Shown here piece by piece: positions 11,240 to 23,899 of a stretch of DNA of 64,000 nt. The translations under genes were made by a program, and so were the position numbers. The notes beneath the pieces are model-generated. The model was not told the DNA's origin. It saw only the letters and a list, made by a program, of their open reading frames with translations, and searched no databases. How positions within the stretch are numbered: position 1 is the first letter of the stretch; every line of letters starts with the position of its first letter. The DNA comes from Magicicada septendecula. Its lineage: Eukaryota > Arthropoda > Insecta > Hemiptera > Cicadidae. The stretch is from contig CM068372.1 of NCBI GenBank assembly GCA_034769895.1, forward strand, positions 237,856,343 through 237,920,342, written 5' to 3'.

Positions 11240-11515
11240 AATTGAAAACTCGCAACTGCATTGGTTTGGCCACGTCCGTAGGATGAATGACGAAATATAC
11301 TCGAGACGAGCATGGGAGGCAAAACCAGAAGGTAGAAAAGGAAGAGGACGGCCCAGAACGAAATGGGAGGATAGGATAGCATCAAGAAGAGTGTAGAAGG
11401 CAGAGGAACTGTTTGGGCCCGTGCCAGGGTTTTGGCACTGGACAGGACGAAATGGAGAGCGCTCTCGAAAAACTCGACACTCGACGGGTGGAAGAGAATG
11501 AATAATAAGAGGAGA
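11240..11515 (+). pseudogene. LINE reverse transcriptase, C-terminal tail
   Basis: The plus strand encodes LHWFGHVRRMNDEIYSRRAW and then GRKGRGRPRTKWEDRI before a stop at 11394. After a break it resumes as VLALDRTKWRALSKN...TLDGW to about 11510. The HWFGHVxRM and GRGRPRxxW motifs are characteristic of the extreme C-terminus of non-LTR retrotransposon polyproteins. The body of the element is missing, as expected from 5' truncation on insertion. Confidence 0.8.
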
Positions 11516-12676
11516 CTTTCTCTTACAGGATTGAAGGCAAAAATAAACCCCGCAGTATGTACTAAGTGACTTAAGGCACTATAATAAATTTTCTGATCCT
11601 GTGGCGCAGAGAGTAGGTTTTGGGGGTGTTAAATCCTCCCCTCAGAAGGACAAAGTAAAAACGGAATAGTAAAAATTAAAATTAAATTACCTGTAAAAGT
11701 GTAGTCATATAAGTCGGATTAAATATTTAGCATAATCAGTTATGTGAATACGTGGCGGTACGGCATAGCTATCTTCGTGTAAACGTTGCTAATTGTCTGA
11801 TGATTGACGGGTAGTTCAAATTTTTATTCTAGTTTTTGAGGTCTTGGCTCTTACAGAGTAGGAAAGAGGCAACCTTCGAATATTTATTGAGCCCCCAATA
11901 TATCAAGCTCGGTTTACGATCTTTATACGTCAGTAGTTTATTCCACAACAACTTAATACATTCCTGTATTAAATATTTTTTGAATACTATTCTAATGTTA
12001 TACATATATGCCCACAGTTGTAGGTACACGATTTTTATATCATTTTTGTTTGAATTTTTCAAGTTAGTGCTTTATTATCATTTCGCAAACAAGTTAACAA
12101 TTAAAATCCTTAAAACGTGTTCGTTATTAATCTAAGACCGATACGGGTCGCCGTTTAGATGCGCTCTCGTAGCCTCTACCGGTTAACTGATTTGCATGCT
12201 AATTTGAACAAAATTTGCTGGCAACCTTGAACTTTCGCATCCCTTGGTGCAATTTTGAAGTGTTTGTTTTTGAGGACCTGTAGTGCCTAATTTATGAAAA
12301 GCATTGACTCATTTCTGTGGGTGAACAAGTAGACCAATTTAGTTGAATCTGCTGCAAATATATTCAGACACGTTGTCACTAAGGCTACGTTTTAAAAAAT
12401 TTATTTGTGGCATGCGATGGATAAATTTATGGTATCGTTTATTTTATTTACATCGTAGTGTAAGATGTCATCTTTATTCTTTCATGATATTGTTAGATGT
12501 ATATTAACTTAACCTTATATTTCGATACTTACCGTCTTGACTGAAACAAAATAAAAAGCAAACAACGAGTTCTTTTCATTCAATTGTTGTAGGCTAGTTT
12601 TATTCACACAAAATCTAACCCTCCTCAGAAAGATATCCTGCCTACGCTCCTGTATTAATCTAGTAAATACTACAAA
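11516..12676. other. unrecognised AT-rich intergenic DNA
   Basis: I see nothing that I can support. Overlapping open frames at 11829-12135 on both strands lack motifs and are probably chance. Confidence 0.4.
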
Positions 12677-12766
<90 letters not shown>

Positions 12767-12776
12767 GCTACTACTG
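12677..12776. repeat. (ACT)n microsatellite
   Basis: About 33 units of ACT, interrupted only at the right end by two TGC variants. Confidence 0.98.
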
Positions 12777-15161
<2,385 letters not shown>

Positions 15162-15387
15162 CTGTATATGTATATATAAAGACAGGATAACGTAACATAG
15201 CTGGATAAATATTTATGAATTTAAATCGTTAAAGTAGAGACCTTATTTTATACATTATGAAACTTCGATATATTACAGAACAAGGTATGATGAACAATGA
15301 GTGTTATTTTAACAGTTACAGATGCTGTTACTTTATTAATAAACCCATAAAAAATTACACAGTCACTTTTACTACCCTGTCCCGAAA

Positions 15388-15700
15388 CCATCATCATCAT
15401 CCATCATCGCCATCATCATCATCATCATCATTGTCGTCGTCGTCGTCTTTATAATAATCATTACCATCGTCGTCAACCATCTCCGTCATCATAATTCTTC
15501 TTCTTCTTCGTCGTCGTCGTCGTCATCATCATCGGCAGCAGCAGCATAATCATCATAAAACCTTCTTCGGCATTGTAGTCGTAGTCGTCATCATCATCAT
15601 CATCATCACCTTCGTCGTCAACCCCCCCCACCTCCATAATCATAATTACAATTTTTTCTTCATCTTCTTCGTCGTCGTCATCATCAGTCCCATCGTCATC
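15388..15700. repeat. mosaic triplet repeat (ATC, GTC, TTC, AGC)
   Basis: About 310 bp of short runs of ATC, GTC, TTC and AGC triplets that switch into one another. The Asp-rich frame on the minus strand (15473-15781) is a translation of this repeat and is not called a gene. Confidence 0.9.
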
Positions 15701-15949
15701 TCTTAAAACCTCCCCCACTGCCGCCGCCATGTTTTTAAAAGTAAATAGGCCAGTATGCCTTATGAAGGGGGCAGTTACCATGTGTGAATGAAAAGAACAA
15801 CTCGTTGCATGAATGTAGTGACAAACTAGTAGTGTTAGTCAGACAAGTCATATGTTCATACAATTAGTCATATGTCACTTCAGTCACTGCAATTATCCAC
15901 TAATAACGTTATGTACAAAACGTATTCTTTTACGTCTTATATGTGCATA

Positions 15950-16013
15950 CTATTTTCGTTCTTAGTTCAATCCTGATGTAAACAAACCCACGTGGAAAAT
16001 CTGAAACGTTATT
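15950..16013 (+). repeat. left terminal inverted repeat
   Basis: 64 bp pairing with 19049-19112. The best-matched cores are CGTTCTTAGTT, AATCCTGATGTAAACAA and TCTGAAACG; about five mismatches cluster in the middle. It is preceded by TA. Confidence 0.85.
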
Positions 16014-16129
16014 GGTGAGGGGCGTTGACACTGTTCACACAGTAATGTATTACGTACGTGTGCAAAGTGTCTGTATAGTCATGTAAGAGTTATCTTACCA
16101 CTTAAGTCGGGGTACTCGTTTAAGACTTC

Positions 16130-16441
16130 CTCCCTCCTTATCACCCTATTCTGAATTCTATTGAATTAATATGGAGCCAGTTGAAAGGATATGATGCCCG
16201 TCACAACACAACATATAAGCTGCCAGATATAAAACAACTCATAGAGAAGGCGGTAAACAACAGCGGACAAGTAGCGTCATTGGCCCAGCATATAATCAAG
16301 GAAGAAGGTAAGCTATGGCATCTGGCCCACATTACCGACGTCGTTGTGGACAATCTTATCAATAATAACGCTGACTCACGTGATGATACAAGTTCCGACA
16401 GATATATAGAAGGCATTGAATTACTTTCTGACAGCAACTGA
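16130..16441 (+). pseudogene. IS630/Tc1-type DDE transposase, C-terminal fragment
   Basis: The frame is open from 16124 and reads LPPYHPILNSIELIWSQLKG followed by about 80 residues, ending IEGIELLSDSN and a stop. LPPYHPxLNPIELIW is the signature around the last catalytic Glu of DDE_3-type transposases that cut and paste DNA at TA sites; here N-S replaces the usual N-P. The acidic, Ser/Asp-rich tail is also family-like. A stop (16121-16123) lies just upstream and the DNA-binding and first catalytic domains are absent. It starts about 115 bp inside the left TIR of the 3.16-kb element. Confidence 0.8.
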
Positions 16442-16772
16442 TAATATATACAGTACACTGATAACACTATGCAACATTTTAAAACTTTTGGTACGATGTT
16501 TTAAGACTGTAAGGTGATTTTAAAAGTATTTTTCATGCTGATTTCAAATCTAGTTTCTGTATCACGTAAGGTTTTTATACAATTCAATTTCGAAGTTTTA
16601 AAAAATCGAATTTTGTGAACAGGGAAAATTATTATTATTTGATTGTGATTTCAAAATTGTTTATGTTTTAATCCTGCATAAAATCACAACATATGGCGGT
16701 GCAGTAGACAATGGTATACACTCACTTAAAAATGTTGTAATTATTACGAAAACACAACACATATATGACAAT

Positions 16773-18494
16773 TTAATTCCTCTTCTTCGCTGAATTCACT
16801 GCTTCAAGATCTTTCTGACGTGGGTTGAAACTTCTCTTCCGTGATTGTCTCCTTTCACCAGTGCCGTCTCTTTTTAGCATAAAACAGTAGTCGGCCATCA
16901 TGTTGGCATTCCACCTTCCCTGGTGTCTCTTTTCCATGTCCTTGATATCCTGGTGGAAACGTTCGCCTTGTTCTTCACTGACATCGCCGAGGTTCGCAGG
17001 GAAAAAGTTAACATGTGAGTGTAGGAAGTGAAGCTTTACACTCATGTTACATCCTAATTTCATGAAACTCTGCAACATTCTTTTAACCATGGTTTTGTAC
17101 TCTGGATGTTTGTGGTTGCCTAAAAAGTTGACAACAACTTCTTTAAACGAAACCCAGGCCCTTTTTTCCACTGGATTCATTGTACTTTCAAACAAAGTGT
17201 CTTTCATTAACTTTCTTATCTGCGGTCCCACGAAGATCCCTTCTTTAAGTTTCTCATAAGATACTTTCGGAAATCTTGTTACCAAGTACTGGAAACAGTC
17301 ACCATCTTTTGGAAGAGCTTTAGTGAACTGTTTCATTAATCCGAGTTTGATGTGCAGAGGAGGTAATAGTATCTTGCTTCGTTGAACAAGTGGTACATTT
17401 ATTATGTTCTGTGAACCGGGTTGGAGGGTTTTTATTTTGGGCCAGTCTGTCTTCTTCCAATGTTTGTCTCTGGCTCGACTATCCCATTCACAAATGAAAC
17501 AAGGCATTTTTGTGTAGCCGGATTGTTGACCAAGTAACATACCTACTACTTTTAAATCCCCACAAATTGTCCAAGAATGTTTTTCATAATTCACGTATTT
17601 TAGCAGAGCTTTGAGATTTACATACGTCTCCTTGAGATGAACTGAATGTGCAATGAACATTTGTGTCTTTTTGTGTAGATGAACTAAACAAATTTCCATT
17701 GTGTAAAAGTACACCTTTGAGGCTAGTTTTGGACGAGTCTATAAATAACCTCCACTCACTTGGATTGTGACGTTAAAGAAATTCAATAAACCCTCAATAT
17801 CACAACACTAAACCAGAGAGTCTTCTTCTTTAAAGAATTTCATTAATTCTTTCTCTCTGGACCTATACCAAGAGAACGTAACTCCGGGTAGTAGAAGATT
17901 TTTTGCATTCAATCTTGACCCAAGCAATTGGAAGGCATCTTTTGTCAGGTTCAAGTCACGAGTAATATCATTAAGTTCATTTTGACTGAATAATTTTGGT
18001 GCAGAATCTTATTCCGGGTTGTAATCATCAGTATTATCGCTTTCATTTTCTGAGCTGCTCGCCAGTGGCACATCTTCAAGAACGGGAGGTGGAACTGGGA
18101 TAGGGAGAGAATTACAATGCGTAACTGGTCGTAAGGCCGAAGGAATGTTCGGATATTGTATATCCTTCTTACTTTTTGCGTTATGACCTTGAATTTTAAC
18201 CATACAGAAATAGCAATCGTTAACATGATTTTGTAGCTCCCTCCAAACCATTGGGATTGCAAAAGGCATTGATTTTTTTGCACCATTTTTCCACAGTTTC
18301 AGTCACTCAACACATGTACGACATACCTTGTGTGGTGCCCAGCTTTTGTCTTCATCACCAAGCCTTATGTCGAAGTACGCGTAATACACGTTTCTCACAA
18401 AACTATTAATGTCCTGTCTTTGCTTACCAATTACGTAGCTACCACAAATATAACAGAACACGTTTGGGTTATTCAAACACTTCCGGGAACTCAT
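16773..18494 (-). pseudogene. uncharacterised arthropod multi-copy protein (probable transposon passenger), decayed
   Basis: About 570 codons can be followed on the minus strand. The start (18494) gives MSSRKCLNNPNVFCYICGSY, a Cys-rich N-terminus that later has a second pair (CRTCVE). Next come MVWRELQNH with CYFCMVK, an acidic linker, and a C-terminal block (from about 17690) with CGDLKVVGMLLGQQSGYTK, a PCFICEWD motif, LPPLHIKLGLMKQF, LHFLHSH and EEQGERFHQDI, ending with basic residues. I recognise this as an uncharacterised family present in many copies in arthropod genomes. Lesions are in-frame stops at 18303-18305, 18009-18011 and 17808-17810, and a pair of compensating frameshifts around 17757 and 17650. 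Biochemical function is unknown. The conserved Asp and His residues could suit a nuclease or transposase fold, but that is speculation. Confidence 0.75.
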
Positions 18495-19048
18495 TTCTAC
18501 AGAAAGTTCACAAACTATATATGACAGCACAAATATAACCTCACAGCACTATAGCATGTAAACAATGAACTACTGTTTCCCGCCTAACAGCCAGCTGGGT
18601 GTAACAAGTGTGGCCAACTAATCCCTCCCCCACAATAAAATTTCCCCTTGTGAAACTTAAGTGTAAATAAAAGATGAGTTCATTTGATTTGCAAAAAAAC
18701 TGTACGTGATAGAAAGAAACGGATTGCAGATCTGGAATCAGCGCAAAAAATGCTTTAGGAACACCTAAGACTACAGAAACATAGAAAATCATGTTGCATA
18801 GTGTAATTATCACGGCTTCTATTGTCGTTTTAAATAAACATTACTTTTTGTTTTGTTGAGATTTTTAAACGGTTAATAAAAAAAGCTATTAACTGGTGTT
18901 ATAAAATATTACATTGTCGCTCTGACACTGTCAGACAAATTTTAATTTGGTCAGGACAAATGATTACAATGTTTATATAGTATCAATACTATATGTAACC
19001 TGTCTGTATTCCTTCTGTCAGAGTAACACGCTTTTAATTCAAGCAGAA

Positions 19049-19112
19049 AATAGCGTTTCAGATGTGCCACGCCTACTTGTTTACATCAGGATTAAACTAA
19101 GAACGTAAATTG
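19049..19112 (-). repeat. right terminal inverted repeat
   Basis: The reverse complement matches 15950-16013 over its full length with clustered mismatches. It is followed by TA at 19113-19114. Confidence 0.85.
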
Positions 19113-19114
19113 TA

Positions 19115-20649
19115 CGTGCCTTTGTAGGGAGGTGCGCATGTGTGGATGCACATAGTGTTTTATATTACAAAAAGGAAAATATTAACATAAATAATAAAAT
19201 CGTAAAGTATATCGAAGTTCTGGAAATATCAATATAGTTTTCCACATAACGCAGAGAAATTAATTCACAGAATGAAATGTGTCAGCATGAAATAATTCAC
19301 AGGTAAATAATAAACCAAAATAGGTATTAGTACGCGTTATAATGTGATATGGAGGACTGGTAAAATGCAAAATCTGCATTTCAAAATGTTTCAAACTGCG
19401 AAAAAGTTTTATCCTGTACGTGTGGGTATTATTATTAAAAAGGAAAGTGTATATAGTAAAAGTGCATCAGAGTGCCGTGTTATTGTAACCGGTTATAAGT
19501 TTGTATCGGTAAACAAATAATCTTGTTGATTCTTAAAAGTAAGAACAACTAACCTAAAATGTGTACTCTTAATGAGATAACACACTAGACTAATTAATTA
19601 GAACGAGAAATATAAAATAAGTGGTTTAATAAGAAACAAAACTGTAAACAGATGTCTCAAAAATATGTATAGTTCTGTAAATAGAACAGTTAAAAGGATA
19701 CAAATTTCTCATGTGTTTCGCATTCCATCAGATTATTTTGTATAAAAACAATGAATAGGCAAAACGGATGTCATAAAAGCAAGTCTGAACCAATTAATGA
19801 TAAACAAAATATTAACATAAAACATTTGTGTTGGGAAACATATCTGTTGAGTCGTATAAGCTTACACTGAGGTTTTGAAAATGCTCCACTCCGTTTCCTA
19901 GTAGTTAAAGAATTGTACATAAAGAGTTTTTTTTTTTTTAATATTAACGTCGCACTACTGTCAGTCTGAAAAAAGTAGTAAATCTGGAAGATGAACATGA
20001 TTATTTTGAATTTATTTCTAAATTTAGGATACATTAACCAATGTCCTGAAAATTTGATCGGATGATGACGATATAAAAACTAGGCAATAAGTTAGAAACA
20101 CCAAGCCATTTCTATTGTAGTATATGTGTAAATATTGAAGTAAAGGAATATTGTAGAGTAAGATTCTGAAATGCAAACAGGATAGTCCCCCGGAACGGTA
20201 CTTTTGACGAGGGGGGGACGTTGGGTTCATTTTGTAGCACCCACGTGCGGTTCTCTTCATGTAGACGAATATTTTATATTTTTTTTAACAATACATACTC
20301 AAGCATGTTACTCACTATTTATAGATTTAAAAGAACCAGAAAACAAGACGTATGAAAGTATAAAAACGAAAGCTTTTTACTATTAAGTTATAAATTACAC
20401 TTATCGAATGGTCACCCGACACGTGGTAGCATTTTACTAATACTTGGATTTAATAAACACACGCTTGGTAAGTTCTACAGATGTTTTTATTTTTCTGACA
20501 ATTGTTTCACCAGTTACGGCAGCTTCAGAGGTTGGCTTTCAACTCACAGTTTTTAAATTGCCCATTTAATGGTCCGTTTCGACCAATCCATTATTAAATT
20601 ATATTTATTAATACCGAATGTATTTTATTTATTAATACCATTTATTAAT
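19115..20649. other. unrecognised AT-rich DNA
   Basis: Nothing with a supportable identity is seen except a weak, deletion-bearing hammerhead-like sequence near 20500-20545 (minus strand). Confidence 0.35.
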
Positions 20650-20990
20650 ACCGGAATGTATTATTTAAATGATTCATCAAATCATGACAGTAGTGAGTAG
20701 ATGCACCGTCATTCATAAACCACAACTGCACTCTATCTGCAAGTGGAATATCTCCCAAGAGTTCCCATTAGATGCGTTTGCAAAAAATCTAAGTATTGTC
20801 TTCCATAAAACCTTGGTGGTACGAAAACAGGGCCTAAGAGATCATCACCAAGAAGACCGCACTACACATTAAGTGAAAAAGTATGTTGGTCATGCCTTGT
20901 AGCAGTCTCGTGGGTTTTCGTCTGCCCAAGTGTAAATGTCTCGAAAGTTTACAATGCCATTTCTTTTAAATTCTAACACTGTTCTGGCGC
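20650..20990 (-). pseudogene. DDE transposase fragment (insect IS630-like family), frameshifted
   Basis: Reading the minus strand from about 20955 gives VNFRDIYTWADENPR. After frame changes it continues FSLNV, stop, CGLLGDDLLGPVFVPPRFYG, then DFLQTHLMGTLG, and finally, in another frame, RVQLWFMNDGASTHYC. The combination WADENP...GPVFxPxRxxG...WFMxDGAxxH is diagnostic of a common insect transposase family with a DDE catalytic core. The NDGA motif carries the second catalytic Asp. At least two frameshifts and two stops are present, and both ends of the gene are missing. Confidence 0.75.
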
Positions 20991-21494
20991 ATTTTGGCCT
21001 GTTTTGTTTTTAATTAAAATCAAATTTCTCAAATTTGTATTTACTTTTACTAGACATTATACTCATCAGGTTTCTCATAATTAAATTCTCTACAATGTTA
21101 GTTAGACATTTTTATTTGTTTATTAGTAAATTAACGAAGTTATTATATCCCAAATCTAAAAATGTATGTTTTTCGACTCCAATTTGTTTGAGTTTACACA
21201 GTTTTTCTTAGAAACTAATTGAGATAGAGCTCTGGGACCTCTTTGATTCAATTTTTCAGATCAAAAACTATAAGAAACCACCAAATTTACCCTTCAATTT
21301 ATATCCCACGAATTTCAGTATGGTGTCATTTTACCGTGGGAGCAGAAATCAGGGCGAACTGGTTCGCCAGCCGTAACTCGCTAACGAACTGTTTTTGGTT
21401 CTATGTTTATGAACTTTATTTGTTATTTTTAGCTATAGAATCAGGTCCCGAGAGATTGCCCTGCAATTTTGAATCACTCTATATATAAAAACGT
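20991..21494. other. unrecognised AT-rich DNA
   Basis: Only chance-length frames are seen here. Confidence 0.35.
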
Positions 21495-21930
21495 CTTATA
21501 CGACCGGTAGTAACATGCGGATGCGTAGCTTGGACATTAACCAGCATAGACGAGCAACATCTAAGAAAATTTGAACGAAAAATCTTGCGAAAAATCTTTG
21601 ATCATCTGAAAACAAAAGATGGCTGTTGAAGGATTCGAATGAACCATGAACTAGACCAACTGATCAGGGTACCGACATAGTCCGGTTTATTAAGAGTTGG
21701 GGCTTGAGTGGACGACAGAAGACTGGCTATGAGAACTGCAGATTAGAGACCGGTAGAAAGAAGAATTTGAGGCAGACCCAGAAAGAGATGGTTGGATGAC
21801 TTGAGATGTATGAACTTGAGGGTATGCAGACGGATGTGTAATGAGAGGACGGAATGGAAGAAAGTCTTTGAGCAGGCTAAAATCTACTCTATTGAGCAGG
21901 GTTGTAGAGGAAAAGGAAAAGGATTTGAAG
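21495..21930 (+). pseudogene. LINE reverse transcriptase, C-terminal part
   Basis: One frame is followed with several stops: LIRPVVTCGCVAWTLT, then EQHLRKFERKILRKIFDHL, and after further stops GRPRKRWLDDLRCMNLR and TEWKKVFEQAK. These correspond to the post-catalytic region and C-terminus of non-LTR retrotransposon reverse transcriptases (the segment usually read as VLLYGSETWTLT...FERKILRxIFG...GRPRxRW). At least four stops lie in the frame. It ends in an AAGGAAAAGG-rich tail. Confidence 0.8.
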
Positions 21931-22202
21931 GAAAAGGAAAAGGAAATGAAAGGAAGGATGTACTTACTTGATAAAGTAAATTACGTAAAATAAAATAATA
22001 CGTATTTAATAAAATGAGATATTACTATACAATGCAGTGTTCTGAAATAAAAGTGTCCTTAGTTTTCTTTAAGAAATTTCTTTTCGAGGCTTAATTCAAA
22101 GAATCGAGGAGTGCTGAACACTTCAGAGGGTTGGACACAGAGAATAGGAAATTGGGTATATTAGCGGGACTACTGGCAACGGCATTTGACAAAGTGGTAG
22201 AA

Positions 22203-22239
22203 GAGAGGAGAGAAAAAGAGAGAGAAAGGGAGAGAGAGA

Positions 22240-22305
<66 letters not shown>
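22203..22305. repeat. (GA)n microsatellite
   Basis: About 100 bp of GA with a few GGGA interruptions at the left end. Confidence 0.98.
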
Positions 22306-22308
<3 letters not shown>

Positions 22309-22659
22309 CGATTGAAGCTCTTGGATGGCATACAATGTCAGTTGCCGTAGTATAGCCAGATAAAGGCTTAAGTCTGATCGTAGATACAGTGTAGATGGTG
22401 CGGTGGAGGTGCTAAGTCCTGTCTTGCGGCACTATATCAGACGTTGATGATGACGGCAGAGCATGGCCTCCTATTGATATGCCTATTATATTATATAATT
22501 TACATTATCAAAAGTATATCTTTGTAATGTAAAATGTATTCTTTCTTATATAAATAAAGTAAACTATAATCTACAAACACTTCTTGCTATAGTCATTTTC
22601 TTGACATGTATGTTGTTTAATATTTACTACTAGTTTTCAATCAAGATGTATTGTTTTCC

Positions 22660-22692
22660 TTACTTGGAACATGTTTCGGGCATCACATAAAA
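22660..22692 (-). ncRNA. decayed hammerhead-like sequence
   Basis: The minus strand reads TGTGATGCCCGAAACATGTTCC. The CCCGAAACATGT half is like the 3' half of Penelope-type hammerheads (compare 59399-59440), but stem II is deleted and CTGATGA is reduced to TGATG. It is unlikely to cleave. Confidence 0.3.
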
Positions 22693-22713
22693 AACTGAAA
22701 GCTGATCACTGCC

Positions 22714-23030
22714 CTAACCGATAAATATTTCCCATTCCCCACCCACGGGAGCCGATGGGTGGATTAGTAGCTCGGCGTTCCCTTTGCCGATCTCAAATTT
22801 TACCCTAAGGTATTTCCCTCCCATACATTTACCATACTGCCCGCCATTCTGCAGTCTTAAGCCCGGAATGAGAAAGGAGGAGGGTCTGCTGGGCTGGCAA
22901 CCAACTGTGAAATATGCCAACGTCCAGAAAGCAACTGGAAACAGGCGCACTAATTCCGAAGAGGGCAGTCGTGGGTTGCCCAAGAGAAGAACTTATGGCT
23001 GCAGAGACAAGGCTTTGAGAACTTGATATA
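22714..23030. other. relatively GC-rich block open in several frames
   Basis: This 310-bp stretch has higher GC than its surroundings and holds overlapping open frames of 80-92 codons on both strands. No protein motif is recognised. It may be an unclassified interspersed repeat, for example a LINE leader. Confidence 0.35.
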
Positions 23031-23387
23031 ATGAAATTATTTTCATAGCGACGTATATCAAATTCATAGAAGAAACTAAATATTTTGTATATAAAAAGGT
23101 GCCGCAAACAGCATACGCGATTGGAAATATTCAGTCATACGGCATTTCAGTGATCGTTCATTTTGACTCTTCGTTTTTTTTAGTAAATCTGCGTACAGCT
23201 TATTGAATTCCTTACCGATGAGACGTGTACACAGTCAACAGATGTATAAATCTGATGAACTGTTTCGAGACAGCTATCAGTTTGTCCGGACGAGAATGAA
23301 GAGGAGTGAGGAAGAACAGATATTGGGATCAGAAGATACATTGACTTATTCGAAATTTGAGTAGTAACTTTGTAAATAATACGCACA

Positions 23388-23800
23388 ATAAGCTAAGAAT
23401 ATATAAATCTCTAATGACGCCAATTATGTCACTGGTCTACGATTTCAGGCCTCAACCGTTGACAAGACCGACTCCAAAGGGAAAATGCTGAAGAAGATTA
23501 AGCGTAACAATATTTGTAGTGCAGAAGCTCAGACATTGTCCGCCTCATTGAAGATCTCGTCTTACCAACAGATTTACTCCTTCAATAGAACGCAAAGACT
23601 GAAATGATCGGACCACGTTCTAAGAGTGGACGTTATCAGGATTGAAAAAAATTATAATATGTGGAGTCCGATCTAAAAAAAAAGGTGTACGATTAGACAG
23701 CATTCTAAACGAAAGCCTAAATTAAACTCATTAGCAGGACAACAACAGGTAGACGACGACCAATAGTGGAGCTGGTCAAGAGGGGAGTTTTATCCACCTG
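23388..23800 (+). pseudogene. LINE reverse transcriptase, heavily decayed C-terminal part
   Basis: NKLRIYKSLMTPIMSLVYDF corresponds to the KxxIYKSLITPVLLYG segment of non-LTR reverse transcriptases. Further on, RLK, stop, SDHVLRVDVIR matches the usual RLKWxGHVxRMD, and TTTGRRRPIVELVKRG matches the GRRRxGRPxxxW tail. Stops and frame changes are frequent. The order of motifs on the plus strand is correct, which supports the call despite the decay. Confidence 0.65.
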
Positions 23801-23899
23801 TCATGGTATGTCATGGTGGAGAAGAATAATTTGTTCCGTATTGTGAAAGAATGGAAGCATCGCGATTCTGATAAACTCGTCTTTGAGGTAACTGACATT

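Larger units (their letters stand above)
15950..19112. mobile_element. TA-flanked DNA transposon with 64-bp TIRs carrying an arthropod multi-copy gene
   Basis: The left end (CTATTTTCGTTCTTAG) and the reverse complement of the right end (CAATTTACGTTCTTAG) match over about 64 bp. Both are bordered by TA (15948-15949 and 19113-19114), the target duplication of the IS630/Tc1/mariner superfamily. Inside are a plus-strand DDE transposase C-terminus just inside the left TIR and, convergent to it, a long minus-strand pseudogene of an uncharacterised arthropod family. The transposase N-terminus is missing, so this copy is non-autonomous. The structure is seen directly; the idea that the second gene is normal cargo of this transposon is inference. 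Confidence 0.8.

Noticed and set aside
15473..15781. Asp-rich 102-residue frame
   Set aside because: Derived from the mosaic triplet repeat; no start context, splice signals or conserved domain.
16201..16467. 88-codon frame on the minus strand opposite the transposase fragment
   Set aside because: Shadow of the plus-strand transposase frame.
20497..20545. CTGAAGCTGCCGTAACTGGTGAAAC (minus strand) as a functional hammerhead
   Set aside because: Part of the conserved CTGANGA core is missing; at most a relic, so it is not listed as a separate RNA feature.
22123..22355. SL-rich and ER-rich frames
   Set aside because: Translations of the (GA)n microsatellite; the same applies at 57172-57452.
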